Assembly: GCA_905479265.1 (NCBI GenBank)
Contig: CAJQLX010000024.1
Location: forward strand, 1 to 64,000
Reading direction: 5' to 3'
Source of the DNA: an uncultured Alphaproteobacteria bacterium
GTDB taxonomy: Bacteria > Pseudomonadota > Alphaproteobacteria > UBA7985
Length of the DNA stretch: 64,000 nucleotides
Notes under the pieces: model-generated
The model's database searches: none
What the model was told of the DNA's origin: nothing
What the model saw: only the letters and a program-made list of their open reading frames with translations
Position numbers and translations under genes: made by a program
In this document: one piece after another, positions 35,730-45,062 of the stretch
Numbering within the stretch: position 1 is the stretch's first letter
Layout of the letters: every line of letters starts with the position of its first letter

Positions 35730-36396
35730 ACTTCAGCCCCTTGGCCGCCAAGCGCGCGCGCATGTCATAGACGTCGAGCCCGAGCTCTCCAGCTTCAAAC
35801 CGGGCGCGCTTGCCGGTTTCGTTGGCTTCCCGCGCCTGTGCCTTTTCCAGCACGGCGGCCGCGTCTTCGCGCCGGACGACACAGACGCCGTCATCGTCGG
35901 CAACAATGGTGTCGCCGGGGTTTATCGCCTGTCCGCCGCACACGATGGGGACATTGACGCTGCCAAGGGTTTCTTTCACCGTGCCGGTCGCGGAAACGTA
36001 CTTGGACCACACGGGGAAGCCCATTTCGGTCAGATCGCGAATGTCGCGCACCCCCGCCTCAATCACCAAACCGCGCACGCCCCGGCTCATCAGCGACGTC
36101 GCCAGCAGATCACCGAAGTAACCCGCATCAGAAGGCGAAGTCGGCGCGACAACCAGGATGTCACCGGGCTGGCACTGCTCAACCGCGACGTGGATCATCC
36201 AGTTGTCACAGGGGGGAATGCTCACCGTCACCGCCGTCCCCGCCACTCGCGCACCGGTATAAATGGGCCGCAAGCTGTTGCTGAGATAGCCGATCCGGCC
36301 CTGCGCTTCGTGAACGGTGGAAACCCCCGCCTGTGCAAGACCGTCTACCAGCTCAAGCGGTGTACGGTCGATGTTCTGCACCACAACATTGGCCAT
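35722..36396 (-). CDS. ligK: 4-carboxy-4-hydroxy-2-oxoadipate aldolase / oxaloacetate decarboxylase (LigK/GalC)
   Basis: A 224-residue RraA-fold class II aldolase cleaving 4-carboxy-4-hydroxy-2-oxoadipate to pyruvate and oxaloacetate. The segment [30 protein letters not shown], key residues G-D and R-D, is the metal and substrate site of the family. It sits between the hydratase and tautomerase genes, with a 24-base gap and an 8-base overlap. Confidence 0.9.
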   Translation of the reverse strand: MANVVVQNIDRTPLELVDGLAQAGVSTVHEAQGRIGYLSNSLRPIYTGARVAGTAVTVSIPPCDNWMIHVAVEQCQPGDILVVAPTSPSDAGYFGDLLATSLMSRGVRGLVIEAGVRDIRDLTEMGFPVWSKYVSATGTVKETLGSVNVPIVCGGQAINPGDTIVADDDGVCVVRREDAAAVLEKAQAREANETGKRARFEAGELGLDVYDMRARLAAKGLKYV

Positions 36397-36419
36397 GTTT
36401 TTACTCCACAGTTTGGGGT

Positions 36420-37154
36420 CTAGAGTTCATCAACGGTGCGCGGGAAGATGCTCTCGAAGCCTTCCGCGTACTTGCAATCACGCCCGCCGGACATGCCGCC
36501 GGAGTTGCGTTTGAAGTGGTTGGCGCGCTGCTGTGCGACGCGGGTGTAGAAATCCCACAAGTGGACTTGCCCATCCATGCACTCCATCGCCGCGCGCTTT
36601 TTGTCCCAAACCGGCGTGATGTCGAGGAAGGTGTCGGGTTTCCAGCCCATTTGCTCAGTCTGGTGCGGCTCGAACAGGTAAAGCTGCGGCGCGCCGAGCA
36701 CTTTCTCACCGGGGTTATGCCCCCAAGCCTGCGCGATCATCCGGCACTCCAGCGCGACTTGCGTGGTGTACATGTGGTCGGTGTTGTAGGGATCGTACTT
36801 GGAATGGCTCATCATAAACGCGGGCTGGACGCGGCGGATGATGTCGACAAGATCGTCCTTGTTCTCGCGCGAAAGCTCCAGCGGGTAGTCGCCGAGATCC
36901 ATGGCGATCATCTCATGCGCGCCCAGGGCCTCTGCTGCGGCTTCGGCTTCTGCCCGGCGGGCGTCCTTGACGGTTTGCAGGTCCATCCCCTCCTGCTTCC
37001 ACAGCTTCGCGCTCTCACCCCGCTCGCCAAAGGACAAGCAAACGATGGTGACCTCGTAGCCAAGCTCGGCATGAAGCGCGATCGAGCCCCCGCACCGCCA
37101 GACAAAATCAGCCGCGTGCGCGCTGATCACCAGCGCGGTTTTTTTGTCACTCAT
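36420..37154 (-). CDS. galB: 4-oxalomesaconate hydratase (PIG-L/GalB type)
   Basis: A 244-residue zinc-dependent PIG-L/LmbE-fold hydratase giving 4-carboxy-4-hydroxy-2-oxoadipate. [16 protein letters not shown] is the modified H-x-x-D zinc motif; [16 protein letters not shown] provides the second zinc histidine. The ATG at 37154 overlaps the MarR gene stop by 8 bases; the longer frame upstream lies inside marR and is not used. This GalB-type hydratase replaces the unrelated LigJ amidohydrolase of sphingomonads, while a LigI lactonase is also present. Confidence 0.88.
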   Translation of the reverse strand: MSDKKTALVISAHAADFVWRCGGSIALHAELGYEVTIVCLSFGERGESAKLWKQEGMDLQTVKDARRAEAEAAAEALGAHEMIAMDLGDYPLELSRENKDDLVDIIRRVQPAFMMSHSKYDPYNTDHMYTTQVALECRMIAQAWGHNPGEKVLGAPQLYLFEPHQTEQMGWKPDTFLDITPVWDKKRAAMECMDGQVHLWDFYTRVAQQRANHFKRNSGGMSGGRDCKYAEGFESIFPRTVDEL

Positions 37155-37713
37155 AAGTCTCTCCCATATCTTCCAAATCGCCTCCCAACACGAAATCGCC
37201 GGTTGGTGAGGATGTGACGGCGTCGAGCCGGTCGAGGTAATCGACAAGCTGTTCGAATTCTTCATCGGTAAAGGCGTTGCGCATCGCCTCCGACCGCGCG
37301 CGCAAGGGGCTGTAGTGCTCATCCACCACCCGCTGTCCGGCATCGGTCAGGCGCACAAAGATCTGTCGCTTGTCTTCGTCGCTCTTGATCAGCGTCACCC
37401 AGCCTTGATCGCGCAAATCCGGCAACGCACGGCTCACCAACGAACGGTTGGCGCCGAGCAGCTCGGAGATGCCTTGCACGTTCTGTGTCCCGGCTTGGCG
37501 CAGGCGCAGCAGGATGCGGAACTGGACGACGCTCAGGTCTGAGGTCAGGGCCAGCAGCTGCTGTGTCTGCGTCTGAACGGCGTTGCCCAGACGGAACAGG
37601 CGACTGACGAGGTTCCGGCGCAACTTGGCGCGCTGCTCGATCACTTTGCCTTTGATCAGTCCGGCGGAAATTTGTTCTGTCATCGTTTCGGAGTCTGTCA
37701 TTTTCCGTGACAT
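37147..37713 (-). CDS. MarR-family transcriptional regulator
   Basis: About 188 residues with a winged-helix core: LLALTSDLSVVQFRILLRL, ISELLGANRSLVSRALPDLRDQGWV (recognition helix) and SDEDKRQIFVRLT (wing). Probably represses or controls the 2-pyrone-4,6-dicarboxylate operon in response to an aromatic acid. The open frame extends to 37788, but there it runs through the terminator of the neighbouring gene. Starts at 37713, 37701 or 37683 are possible; an operator-like palindrome overlaps the first. Confidence 0.85.
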   Translation of the reverse strand: MSRKMTDSETMTEQISAGLIKGKVIEQRAKLRRNLVSRLFRLGNAVQTQTQQLLALTSDLSVVQFRILLRLRQAGTQNVQGISELLGANRSLVSRALPDLRDQGWVTLIKSDEDKRQIFVRLTDAGQRVVDEHYSPLRARSEAMRNAFTDEEFEQLVDYLDRLDAVTSSPTGDFVLGGDLEDMGETYE

Positions 37714-37717
37714 GTCA
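37708..37717. promoter_or_regulatory. Operator-like palindrome at the marR start
   Basis: TGACATGTCA is a perfect 10-base palindrome at the start of the MarR gene. A near copy (TGATATGTCA, nine of ten bases) lies upstream of the TRAP permease gene at 40969-40978. Probable MarR autoregulation site. Confidence 0.45.
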
Positions 37718-37744
37718 ACATATAAGCGCCCGACCGCAAGCCAC

Positions 37745-37780
37745 AAAAAAAGGGCCGCCCGGTTGGGGCCGCCCTTTTTG
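37745..37780. terminator. Bidirectional terminator after the TAXI-TRAP gene
   Basis: AAAAAGGGC pairs with GCCCTTTTT around a GC-rich loop with one mismatch; T-runs lie on both strands. It ends the transporter operon and separates it from marR. Confidence 0.75.
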
Positions 37781-37806
37781 CGGTGCATTGAATGCAGGAT
37801 CGAAGC

Positions 37807-38778
37807 TTAGAGTGCGCCGGCTTCCATGTAGAAGCGTGCCGCACCGGGGTGGTAGGTGATACCGCCCTGCGGGGTGGCTGCGTACTCTAGGCTCAGCGAC
37901 TTCGCCCAAGGCGCCTCAGAGGTCACCTGATCGATGTTTTCCCAGAACGCCTTGGTGATCTCGTAAACCGTGTCCTCGGATACGTTCGAGTTCACAGCGA
38001 TACCAACCGCCGTGTTCAAGGAAATCACGTCACCATCGTTGGCTTGGTTGTTGTAGGAACCAGCCGGGATTGTGTCGCGGTAGCGGAACTTGCCCAAGTA
38101 CTTATCAACGGCTTCGCCAGTGGCATCCTCAGGCCCGACAAAACGGATCGATTCCGTTTCTGTGATCTGCAGGAACGGGCCACAAGGGTCGATACAACCA
38201 GTAACGTACATATCAATGGTGCCGTCGAGGAAGGACTGATAACCGGTGGTCCAGTTGGCGTCGATGGCTTCGAAATCGCCTTCTTTCGCGTCCAGGCCTG
38301 TCGTCGCCTTTACCCAACCATAAGCCGCGTTCCATGCACCACCGCCCGTTGGGCCGAGGAAGACAGACGCGCCTTCGAGATCGTCGAGGGTCTGGATGTC
38401 AGAATCTGCGCGAACGGCGAAGTGGTACTGACCATAGGGGAACCACATAAGCAACTGCACACTGTCAGCAAGCGTTGGCGCTTCTTCCTGCTTGGAATAC
38501 ATCGCCTTGCCGCCCTTCATCAGGTTCCACACAACCGGCGAGGTCATGGACATATCGAGGTTACCCCGGCCCACTTCCATCATGTGCGCCGTCGCAGCAC
38601 CGCCCGCAGCGATTTCGATGTTTACGTCATCGAGCTGCGAAGAAACGATGTTTGCGAAGGTTGCCATAACGACAGCCTGCGGCAGGTTTGATGGCAGCGT
38701 TGCCATCTTCAAATCTTCAGCCTGAGCGGCTGAGGTGGTTGCAACCAGAGCAGCGGTTGCCAGAATAAACTTACGCAT
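37807..38778 (-). CDS. TAXI-type TRAP transporter solute-binding protein
   Basis: A 323-residue periplasmic protein of the TAXI family. MRKFILATAALVATTSAAQAEDLKMATLP is the signal peptide and first strand. ASVFLGPTGGGAWNAAYGWVKATTG and TGCIDPCGPFLQITE follow. The ATG at 38778 has GGAGGAAAAA upstream and is preferred to 38838. It hands a substrate, probably an organic acid, to the fused permease encoded upstream. Confidence 0.88.
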   Translation of the reverse strand: MRKFILATAALVATTSAAQAEDLKMATLPSNLPQAVVMATFANIVSSQLDDVNIEIAAGGAATAHMMEVGRGNLDMSMTSPVVWNLMKGGKAMYSKQEEAPTLADSVQLLMWFPYGQYHFAVRADSDIQTLDDLEGASVFLGPTGGGAWNAAYGWVKATTGLDAKEGDFEAIDANWTTGYQSFLDGTIDMYVTGCIDPCGPFLQITETESIRFVGPEDATGEAVDKYLGKFRYRDTIPAGSYNNQANDGDVISLNTAVGIAVNSNVSEDTVYEITKAFWENIDQVTSEAPWAKSLSLEYAATPQGGITYHPGAARFYMEAGAL

Positions 38779-38800
38779 TTTTTCCTCCCAAGATGGTGCG

Positions 38801-40963
38801 TTAAGTCGACGTCGTAGAGGCTTTGACGCTTTGGTCAAAACTCGGAGGCGTACCCCCTAAATAGCGATGCGCCACGATAAGGGCGACCGCGATTACCAGC
38901 GCTGGGCCACAGATCCATACATTCGGAACCAGCAGCGCAAGACCCGCACCCACGCGTGCGACCCGCTCCAGCGTGCGCAGTTGGTTACGTTCAAATCCAA
39001 TGAGCCCCGAAGCGATCACCCACATGGCGAGACTAAAGGCGACGAGGATCCAACCATAATCAAACCAACTCACAGTACTGAGGTCGATCATCGCTTTGCT
39101 TTTCACCGCCTCGCCACTCATCCATTCGAACACCACCTGCAACTTATACAGCACGGCGGGGTGATAGACGAAGACGAAGGGAATCAGAAAACCAGCAACA
39201 GACAGTCGTGAAGCCTGCCATCCGGTCTTGATCGGATCCGCACCAGCGATGGGTGCTGCGGCAAAGGCGGCAAGCGCCACCGGCGGGGTCACTGTGCTCA
39301 TCACCGCAAAGAACACGACAAACAGGTGCAGGCTCAGCGGCGCGAGAACGACGGTATCAATCCCCGACGAAAGCGCAATGACGATGATGAAGTACGTTGC
39401 GCCGGGCGGTAAGCCCATCCCCAGAACAATCGCGCCCAAAGCGACAATGATCAGCACAAAGAACAGCGGACCGTTCGCAATTTCGGTAAGGAACAGCGCG
39501 AGGCGGCCCGTGAAACCGGACAAGGACAGCAACCCAATGATCAGCCCGATCATGGCCACAATGATAATGATTTTGGCCGACATTTTCCCCGCCTCAGCAA
39601 AGGCTCGGTAAATCCCGCCAAAGGTTCGGAACCGTGGAAACAAGATCGTCGACATGATGATCGCAGCAAGGAAACCGTAAAAGCCGGCCTTTGGCACCGA
39701 CGGCTGCGTGAACAAGAAGTACGTCAGAACAGCCAGTGGAACGATGAAAACAAGCGTCTTTACAGCCTCGTCTCGCGTCAGTCCTGGCCGTTGCTCACGC
39801 GGCAGAGGGCCGATCCCCGACTTCCGCGCTTCGAAGTACACGGTCAGGAAAACGCCGAGGTAATAGAACACAGCCGGGGTGATGGCTGCGATCATGATAA
39901 AGCGGTAATCAAGGCCGATTTCCGCAGCAACAAAGAACGCGACAACACCCATCACTGGCGGCATCACTTGACCGCCCGTCGAGGCAGAGGCTTCGACAGC
40001 GCCGGCGAAGGATGGCTTAAACCCCGATCGCTTGATCACCGGGATGGTCATCACCCCCGTGGAGACAACGTTCGAGATTGCAGCGCCGGACAGGGTGCCA
40101 AACATGGCGGAACTCGCCACCGCCGCGTGCGCTGCACCGCCGATCATGCCGCCTGTCAGTCGGTTGGCGATCTTGAGCAACAAATCCCCCGCGCCACTGG
40201 CCATCAACACCGCGCCAAAGACGATGAATACCAAAACGTTGCGGGAAACGACTTGTAACGGTTGACCGAAAATACCGCCGGTATCCACCCAAAATGACTG
40301 CACGGCAAACGAGTAATTCTGGGCAAAGGTATTGCTGGCTGCGCCTTCACCGAAAATAGGGATCCAGTCGGGCAGATACCCTTTGACGAACAGATAAACG
40401 ATCCAGAAGACCGCAAAGGAGACGATGAACCCGCCGTATTCACGCAGGGTAAAGTACAGCACAAGCAGTATGGCTACTGGAAACAGCAGCATATCCCATC
40501 GCTCAGGCTCGATGACCTGAGACATGTCGCGGGTGTAGACCTGAACAAACCAAAATCCGAGCAGCACGAGCGACAGCACCGCTAAAGTCCACCGCAACGC
40601 CTCGGACGCACGCCCCGCGCTGTTTCGCATCGACAACGCGACAATCACCAAGGATGCCAGCAGCGGAACGCCGAGGAACACTGCTGTTTTTGTAAAGAAG
40701 TTCACCTTGAGAAACTGAAACGTGCCGCCAATCAAGCCTTCCTTCAGCGCAACGCGCTTGGCGCGCTTGGAAAGCTCTTCCCATTCGGGGGTTAGCGCAG
40801 GGATGATCGTTCTGACGAGTTCTTGAAGCGGGCCCTGAGCCGCGAAAAGCAGGATAAAAACAACAAATAGCGCTGCGAGGACATCAGCAACCCGATCTGA
40901 AATTCTAGCCTTATCAGTGCCCAACACCGCCTCCGCATGAGATAAATTGATTGCTGTAATCAC
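38801..40963 (-). CDS. TAXI-TRAP transporter fused permease
   Basis: A 720-residue membrane protein fusing the small (DctQ) and large (DctM) permease domains, with about 16-18 hydrophobic helices. VMPPVMGVVAFFVAAEIG and MGLPPGATYFIIVIALSSG are large-subunit signatures. Together with the TAXI binding protein it forms a secondary, ion-driven importer. Its upstream region bears a MarR-like site, so it may carry the substrate of the pyrone-dicarboxylate pathway. Confidence 0.9.
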   Translation of the reverse strand: MITAINLSHAEAVLGTDKARISDRVADVLAALFVVFILLFAAQGPLQELVRTIIPALTPEWEELSKRAKRVALKEGLIGGTFQFLKVNFFTKTAVFLGVPLLASLVIVALSMRNSAGRASEALRWTLAVLSLVLLGFWFVQVYTRDMSQVIEPERWDMLLFPVAILLVLYFTLREYGGFIVSFAVFWIVYLFVKGYLPDWIPIFGEGAASNTFAQNYSFAVQSFWVDTGGIFGQPLQVVSRNVLVFIVFGAVLMASGAGDLLLKIANRLTGGMIGGAAHAAVASSAMFGTLSGAAISNVVSTGVMTIPVIKRSGFKPSFAGAVEASASTGGQVMPPVMGVVAFFVAAEIGLDYRFIMIAAITPAVFYYLGVFLTVYFEARKSGIGPLPREQRPGLTRDEAVKTLVFIVPLAVLTYFLFTQPSVPKAGFYGFLAAIIMSTILFPRFRTFGGIYRAFAEAGKMSAKIIIIVAMIGLIIGLLSLSGFTGRLALFLTEIANGPLFFVLIIVALGAIVLGMGLPPGATYFIIVIALSSGIDTVVLAPLSLHLFVVFFAVMSTVTPPVALAAFAAAPIAGADPIKTGWQASRLSVAGFLIPFVFVYHPAVLYKLQVVFEWMSGEAVKSKAMIDLSTVSWFDYGWILVAFSLAMWVIASGLIGFERNQLRTLERVARVGAGLALLVPNVWICGPALVIAVALIVAHRYLGGTPPSFDQSVKASTTST

Positions 40964-41186
40964 AAAGGTGATATGTCACGTTTCAAGCGAATTGGTTAAT
41001 ATGTCAACCAAAGACTTATCCGTGGAGAATACTTCGGATTGCTTTGCGCCAATGGCGATCCACGACAGGCATCATCGCATCCGGACGCCTGCCTGTCCGT
41101 GCGCTGTGGCTCATGGCTTGAAGCCGCGCAGTGGGGCGTGGGGCGCGTTGGCGTTGCAATGAAACGGGCTCTTGGCTTTTGTCTGT
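40964..41186. promoter_or_regulatory. Upstream region of the TRAP operon with two MarR-like sites
   Basis: TGATATGTCA (40969-40978) and TAATATGTCA (40997-41006) resemble the palindrome TGACATGTCA at the marR start. No gene is seen in this interval. Confidence 0.35.
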
Positions 41187-42887
41187 TCAAACATCCTGAC
41201 CAAGACGCGCCTGCTCGTAGGCGTTGCTGATTTCTTCGTCACTGAGGCCATAATCATCGCGCGCTGACTGCGCGCTAATGTAGCCTCGGACCAAATCGCG
41301 CAGGACGTGTGCGCGATTTCGCGCACTGGCGATGCCATAACCGCCGCCGCCGGGAAAAGCGAGCATGACGCGCTGACCGTGCGGAACGTACTGCCGCCCC
41401 TTGCCGCGCATCGCGCCACCGTCACTGCGCGCAATGGTCGTTGGCGCCCCCTGTCCGCCGCCCACGCGCCCGAGGGCCGGATGATCCACCCGGTCGAACA
41501 TGGCGGAGAAATCGAATTCGTGGCCGTCCTGTGCGCCGACCTCCATGTATTGGCCTAAGCCGCCCCGAAACTCACCCACGCCGCCGCTATCCGGGCGCAG
41601 CTCTTTGCGCCAAATGATGACCGGACCCGCGTGCTCAGTCGCTTCGACCGGCATGGTCATCACACCGCTGGGAAAGGCTGTCGCATTCAGGCCATCGACA
41701 CGAGGCCGAGCGCCCGAACCGCCAGAGTTAAACGTCAGCACCTCTGACCGCCGAGCGTGCTCCGGCGCTGGCGCGTCTGTCCGAGGGCGGAGCGAAACTT
41801 GGAAGTTACACAGCGTCCCAGCCCCTTGGGCGGGAACCGTGCGTGGCAGCAACTGGTCCAGCGCTTCGTAAACGGTGTCGGGCACCATGTGGCCAATGAC
41901 GTGACGCAGAGCGACCGGTGCCGGATGAACCGCATTGACGATGGAATTCTCCGGCGCAATCACCTCAAACGGTGCCAGCGACGCGGCGTTGTTCGGGATT
42001 TCAGGCGCAATGGCGCACTTGATCGCGTAACAGGTGTAAGCCTTGGTGTAGACCATTGGGACGTTGATCCCTTTGGCATCCAAACCCGATGTTCCGTCAA
42101 AGTCAGCCAAAACACGGTCTTCCATGATCTCCAGCCGCACCCGCAGATCAACGGGCTTGCTGTAGCCATCAATCGTCATGGCACCGTGCGCAACACCATG
42201 ATCGAGCGCATTGATCTTCTCCAACGTCGCCCGACGCGAGTTTTTGAGGATAAAGGTCGAGACCTCACCCAGATCATCGAGGGCAAACTCGTCCATCATT
42301 TCAATCAACCGGCGATGGCCAATCTCGTTGCAGGTTGCCAGTGCATAGACATCACCCACCAGCTGATCCGGCTCGCGCACGTTGCCACGAATGATCCGCA
42401 TCAGCGTTTCATCGACCTTGCCTTGGTCCGCAAAACGCATGATGGGGATATACAGCCCCTCCTCGTAAATCGAGTTCGCATCCGCACCAAAACCGCGCCC
42501 ACCAATATCGACGATATGCGCTGTACACGCGAAATAGCCCACCAACGCCCCGTGCTTAAACGACGGTGTAACCACTGTAATATCATGCAGGTGGCCGGTG
42601 CCTTCCCATGGATCATTGGTGATGTAGACGTCACCATCTTTCATCGTCTCCACACCAATGCGCCGCATGAAGTGCGGGACGGCATCAGCCATGGCGTTCA
42701 CATGCCCCGGCGTGCCGGTTACCGCCTGCGCCAGCATCCGGCCTTGTGCGTCATAGACGCCTGCGGACAGGTCACCGGCTTCGCGGACCGATGTTGAAAA
42801 CGCGGTGCGCACCAGCGCCTGAGCCTGCTCTTCAACAACCGAAATCAGTCGGTTCCACATGACTTGCTTGGATACAGTCGATGCCAT
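41187..42887 (-). CDS. Hydantoinase B/oxoprolinase family protein (HyuB)
   Basis: A 566-residue HyuB-family subunit. VYITNDPWEGTGHLHDITVVTPSF is its diagnostic NDP-x-x-GGTH-type motif, with DFDGTSGL and a Gly-rich GGSGARPRVDGL. It pairs with HyuA for ATP-dependent ring opening of hydantoin- or 5-oxoproline-like compounds, or carboxylation in related enzymes. Gap of 4 bases to the hyuA stop. Confidence 0.88.
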   Translation of the reverse strand: MASTVSKQVMWNRLISVVEEQAQALVRTAFSTSVREAGDLSAGVYDAQGRMLAQAVTGTPGHVNAMADAVPHFMRRIGVETMKDGDVYITNDPWEGTGHLHDITVVTPSFKHGALVGYFACTAHIVDIGGRGFGADANSIYEEGLYIPIMRFADQGKVDETLMRIIRGNVREPDQLVGDVYALATCNEIGHRRLIEMMDEFALDDLGEVSTFILKNSRRATLEKINALDHGVAHGAMTIDGYSKPVDLRVRLEIMEDRVLADFDGTSGLDAKGINVPMVYTKAYTCYAIKCAIAPEIPNNAASLAPFEVIAPENSIVNAVHPAPVALRHVIGHMVPDTVYEALDQLLPRTVPAQGAGTLCNFQVSLRPRTDAPAPEHARRSEVLTFNSGGSGARPRVDGLNATAFPSGVMTMPVEATEHAGPVIIWRKELRPDSGGVGEFRGGLGQYMEVGAQDGHEFDFSAMFDRVDHPALGRVGGGQGAPTTIARSDGGAMRGKGRQYVPHGQRVMLAFPGGGGYGIASARNRAHVLRDLVRGYISAQSARDDYGLSDEEISNAYEQARLGQDV

Positions 42888-42891
42888 GATG

Positions 42892-44961
42892 TTACCCTTT
42901 CACCTGAAGGTCGATGCAGCCATCCGCTTGAACGCTGGCCGAGCGGCTAGAAGGGACGATGATTGTGGTTTCGTCCTCAGTAATAATGGCCGGCCCAGAA
43001 ATCCGCTGACCCAGCGTGAAGGTATCCCGCTCGATCACGGGTGCCTCAACCGTCCGTCCCAATGCGGCGTCAAAAACCGTACGCGTCCCCTGCGGTAGAG
43101 CGTCAGCAGTTGCGGCGGTTGCGGGCACGCGCTCTGCTTTGGGCGTCGGCGTGGTTGCGTTAACGGCCCAAACCGTCGCTTCAATCTCCAACCCCGCAAC
43201 GGTGCGCCCAAACAGTTGGGTGTAGTCACGCTCGAACAAGGCTTGAAACGTCGCTCGATCCGGTTTGGCCGCTTGCTCAGCCGTCAGGTTGATGGGGATT
43301 TCCCACCCCTGCCCTCGGTACCGCATATAGACCTTATATTCCGCCTCAATCGGCGCGTTGGCGTCACAAGAACGGACGAACGTCGTCGCCTCCTCGCGCA
43401 GCTCTGCGAGTGTTGAGGCAATGATCGACGGCTCAAAGGCTTTGAACTCCACAAACACCGACCGCGTGGCTTCGAAGCTGAAGGGGGCTTTGAGGAAGCC
43501 AATAGCAGAGCCAACGCCTGCGCCCGTTGGCACCAAGCAGCGATGAATCCCCAATTTCTCGCACAAGCGTGCGGCGTGAAGCGGTGCCGCGCCGCCGAAT
43601 GCGATCATGGTATAGTCGCTCAAGTCTTCGCCGTTTTCGACCGCATGAACCCGCGCTGCGTTAGACATGTTTTCATCCACGACTTCCGTTAATCCGTAAG
43701 CCGCCTCAACAGCATCCAAATCCAACTTTTCACCAATGTGGGCGCGTATGGCGGCGCTCGACGCGGCCTTGTCCAGCGGGATCGTGCCCCCGGCAAAGTT
43801 GTCAGGATCCAGCTTGCCTTGCAGCAGGTCGCCATCGGTAACCGCTGGACGCTCACCACCCCGGCCATAGCACGCCGGACCGGGTTCCGAGCCAGCTGAT
43901 TCCGGTCCAACACGGATCTGGTTCAAGGCATCCACGTGCGCCAAAGACCCGCCTCCAGCACCGATTTCGACCATATCGATGACAGGGATCGAGATGGGCA
44001 TCCCCGATCCCTTCTTGAAGCGATAGGTGCGGGCAACTTCGAACACGCGTGCGGTTTTGGGGGTTTGATCCTTGATCAAGCAGATTTTGGCCGTAGTGCC
44101 CCCCATGTCGAACGACAGCACTTTATCCAGATCGTGACGCCCCGCGATGTGCGCAGCGAAAACAGCACCGCCCGCAGGACCACTCTCCACCAATCGCACC
44201 GGGAATTCAGCCGCATTTTCCAGCGAGATAATCCCGCCGCCCGAGTGCATCAAGAAGATTGGACAATCCGTACCTTGCTCTCTCAAGCGCCCGGCCAACC
44301 GTCCCAAATAGGACTTCATCAACGGCTTGATATACGCATTGGCTGCCACGGTATTGAAGCGCTCGTATTCGCGCATCTGTGGTGAAACCTCACAAGACAG
44401 CGAAAGCGCCACGTTCGGCAAGCGCTGGGCAAAGACCTCGCCAATCAACCGCTCATGCTGGTCGTTCAGGTAAGAGTGTAGCAGCCCAACGGCGACACTC
44501 TCGTAGCCCGCTGCATCAATCGTGTCACACAGCGCCTCGACCTCAGCCCGGTCCAGCGGGATCAGAACGTCACCGTTGGCATCAATCCGCTCGCTGACGG
44601 TCAGGCGTTGCTGGCGTGGCAGCAAGGGGTCCGGCAGGACCAAGTCCAGATCGTACTGCTCAAACCGGCTTTCAGTCCGCATTTCGATGACATCACGAAA
44701 ACCTTGCGTGGTGATCAGCGCCGTCTTCGCCCCACGGCGTTCAATAAGCGCGTTGGTGGCCAGCGTTGTACCGTGGATAATCTGCTCAATCGCCGAAGCC
44801 GGAACCCCAGCGCGCTCGCATACGCGGTTCATGCCTTCGATGATGGCATTCTCCGGTGCGGCGTAGGTGGTCAGCACCTTGATCGACGTGAGCCCCTTGG
44901 GACTTTCCAGAACAACGTCCGTAAACGTACCGCCAATATCGACGCCCAGCCGAACTTCCAT
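42892..44961 (-). CDS. Hydantoinase A/oxoprolinase family protein (HyuA)
   Basis: A 689-residue ATP-binding subunit. GVDIGGTFTDVVLE is the nucleotide-binding motif, SFDMGGTTAKICLI the second phosphate-binding loop, and IVPSSRSASVQ is near the C-terminus. The ATG at 44961 has an AGGAG site at nine bases; the frame from 45030 is longer but less likely. Paired with HyuB. N-methylhydantoin is one typical substrate of such pairs, consistent with the window's other N-methyl genes, but this is unproven. Confidence 0.88.
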   Translation of the reverse strand: MEVRLGVDIGGTFTDVVLESPKGLTSIKVLTTYAAPENAIIEGMNRVCERAGVPASAIEQIIHGTTLATNALIERRGAKTALITTQGFRDVIEMRTESRFEQYDLDLVLPDPLLPRQQRLTVSERIDANGDVLIPLDRAEVEALCDTIDAAGYESVAVGLLHSYLNDQHERLIGEVFAQRLPNVALSLSCEVSPQMREYERFNTVAANAYIKPLMKSYLGRLAGRLREQGTDCPIFLMHSGGGIISLENAAEFPVRLVESGPAGGAVFAAHIAGRHDLDKVLSFDMGGTTAKICLIKDQTPKTARVFEVARTYRFKKGSGMPISIPVIDMVEIGAGGGSLAHVDALNQIRVGPESAGSEPGPACYGRGGERPAVTDGDLLQGKLDPDNFAGGTIPLDKAASSAAIRAHIGEKLDLDAVEAAYGLTEVVDENMSNAARVHAVENGEDLSDYTMIAFGGAAPLHAARLCEKLGIHRCLVPTGAGVGSAIGFLKAPFSFEATRSVFVEFKAFEPSIIASTLAELREEATTFVRSCDANAPIEAEYKVYMRYRGQGWEIPINLTAEQAAKPDRATFQALFERDYTQLFGRTVAGLEIEATVWAVNATTPTPKAERVPATAATADALPQGTRTVFDAALGRTVEAPVIERDTFTLGQRISGPAIITEDETTIIVPSSRSASVQADGCIDLQVKG

Positions 44962-45029
44962 GCCAACCTGCTCCTGTGGTTCTGCCCCAAATTGAGGATC
45001 ACTTTCTCCCGCAGGAGCGCTCAATGCCA

Positions 45030-45035
45030 ATTATA
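45030..45035 (-). promoter_or_regulatory. -10 element upstream of hyuA
   Basis: A perfect TATAAT (complement of ATTATA) lies 69 bases before the hyuA ATG, in the 101-base gap after the LysR gene; no good -35 is visible. It suggests that hyuAB can be transcribed on its own. Confidence 0.35.
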
Positions 45036-45062
45036 AGAGTTAATCCCGGCGATACAGTAAAT

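Noticed and set aside
37714-37788. Longer N-terminus for the MarR regulator
   Set aside because: It reads through the terminator hairpin of the TRAP gene.
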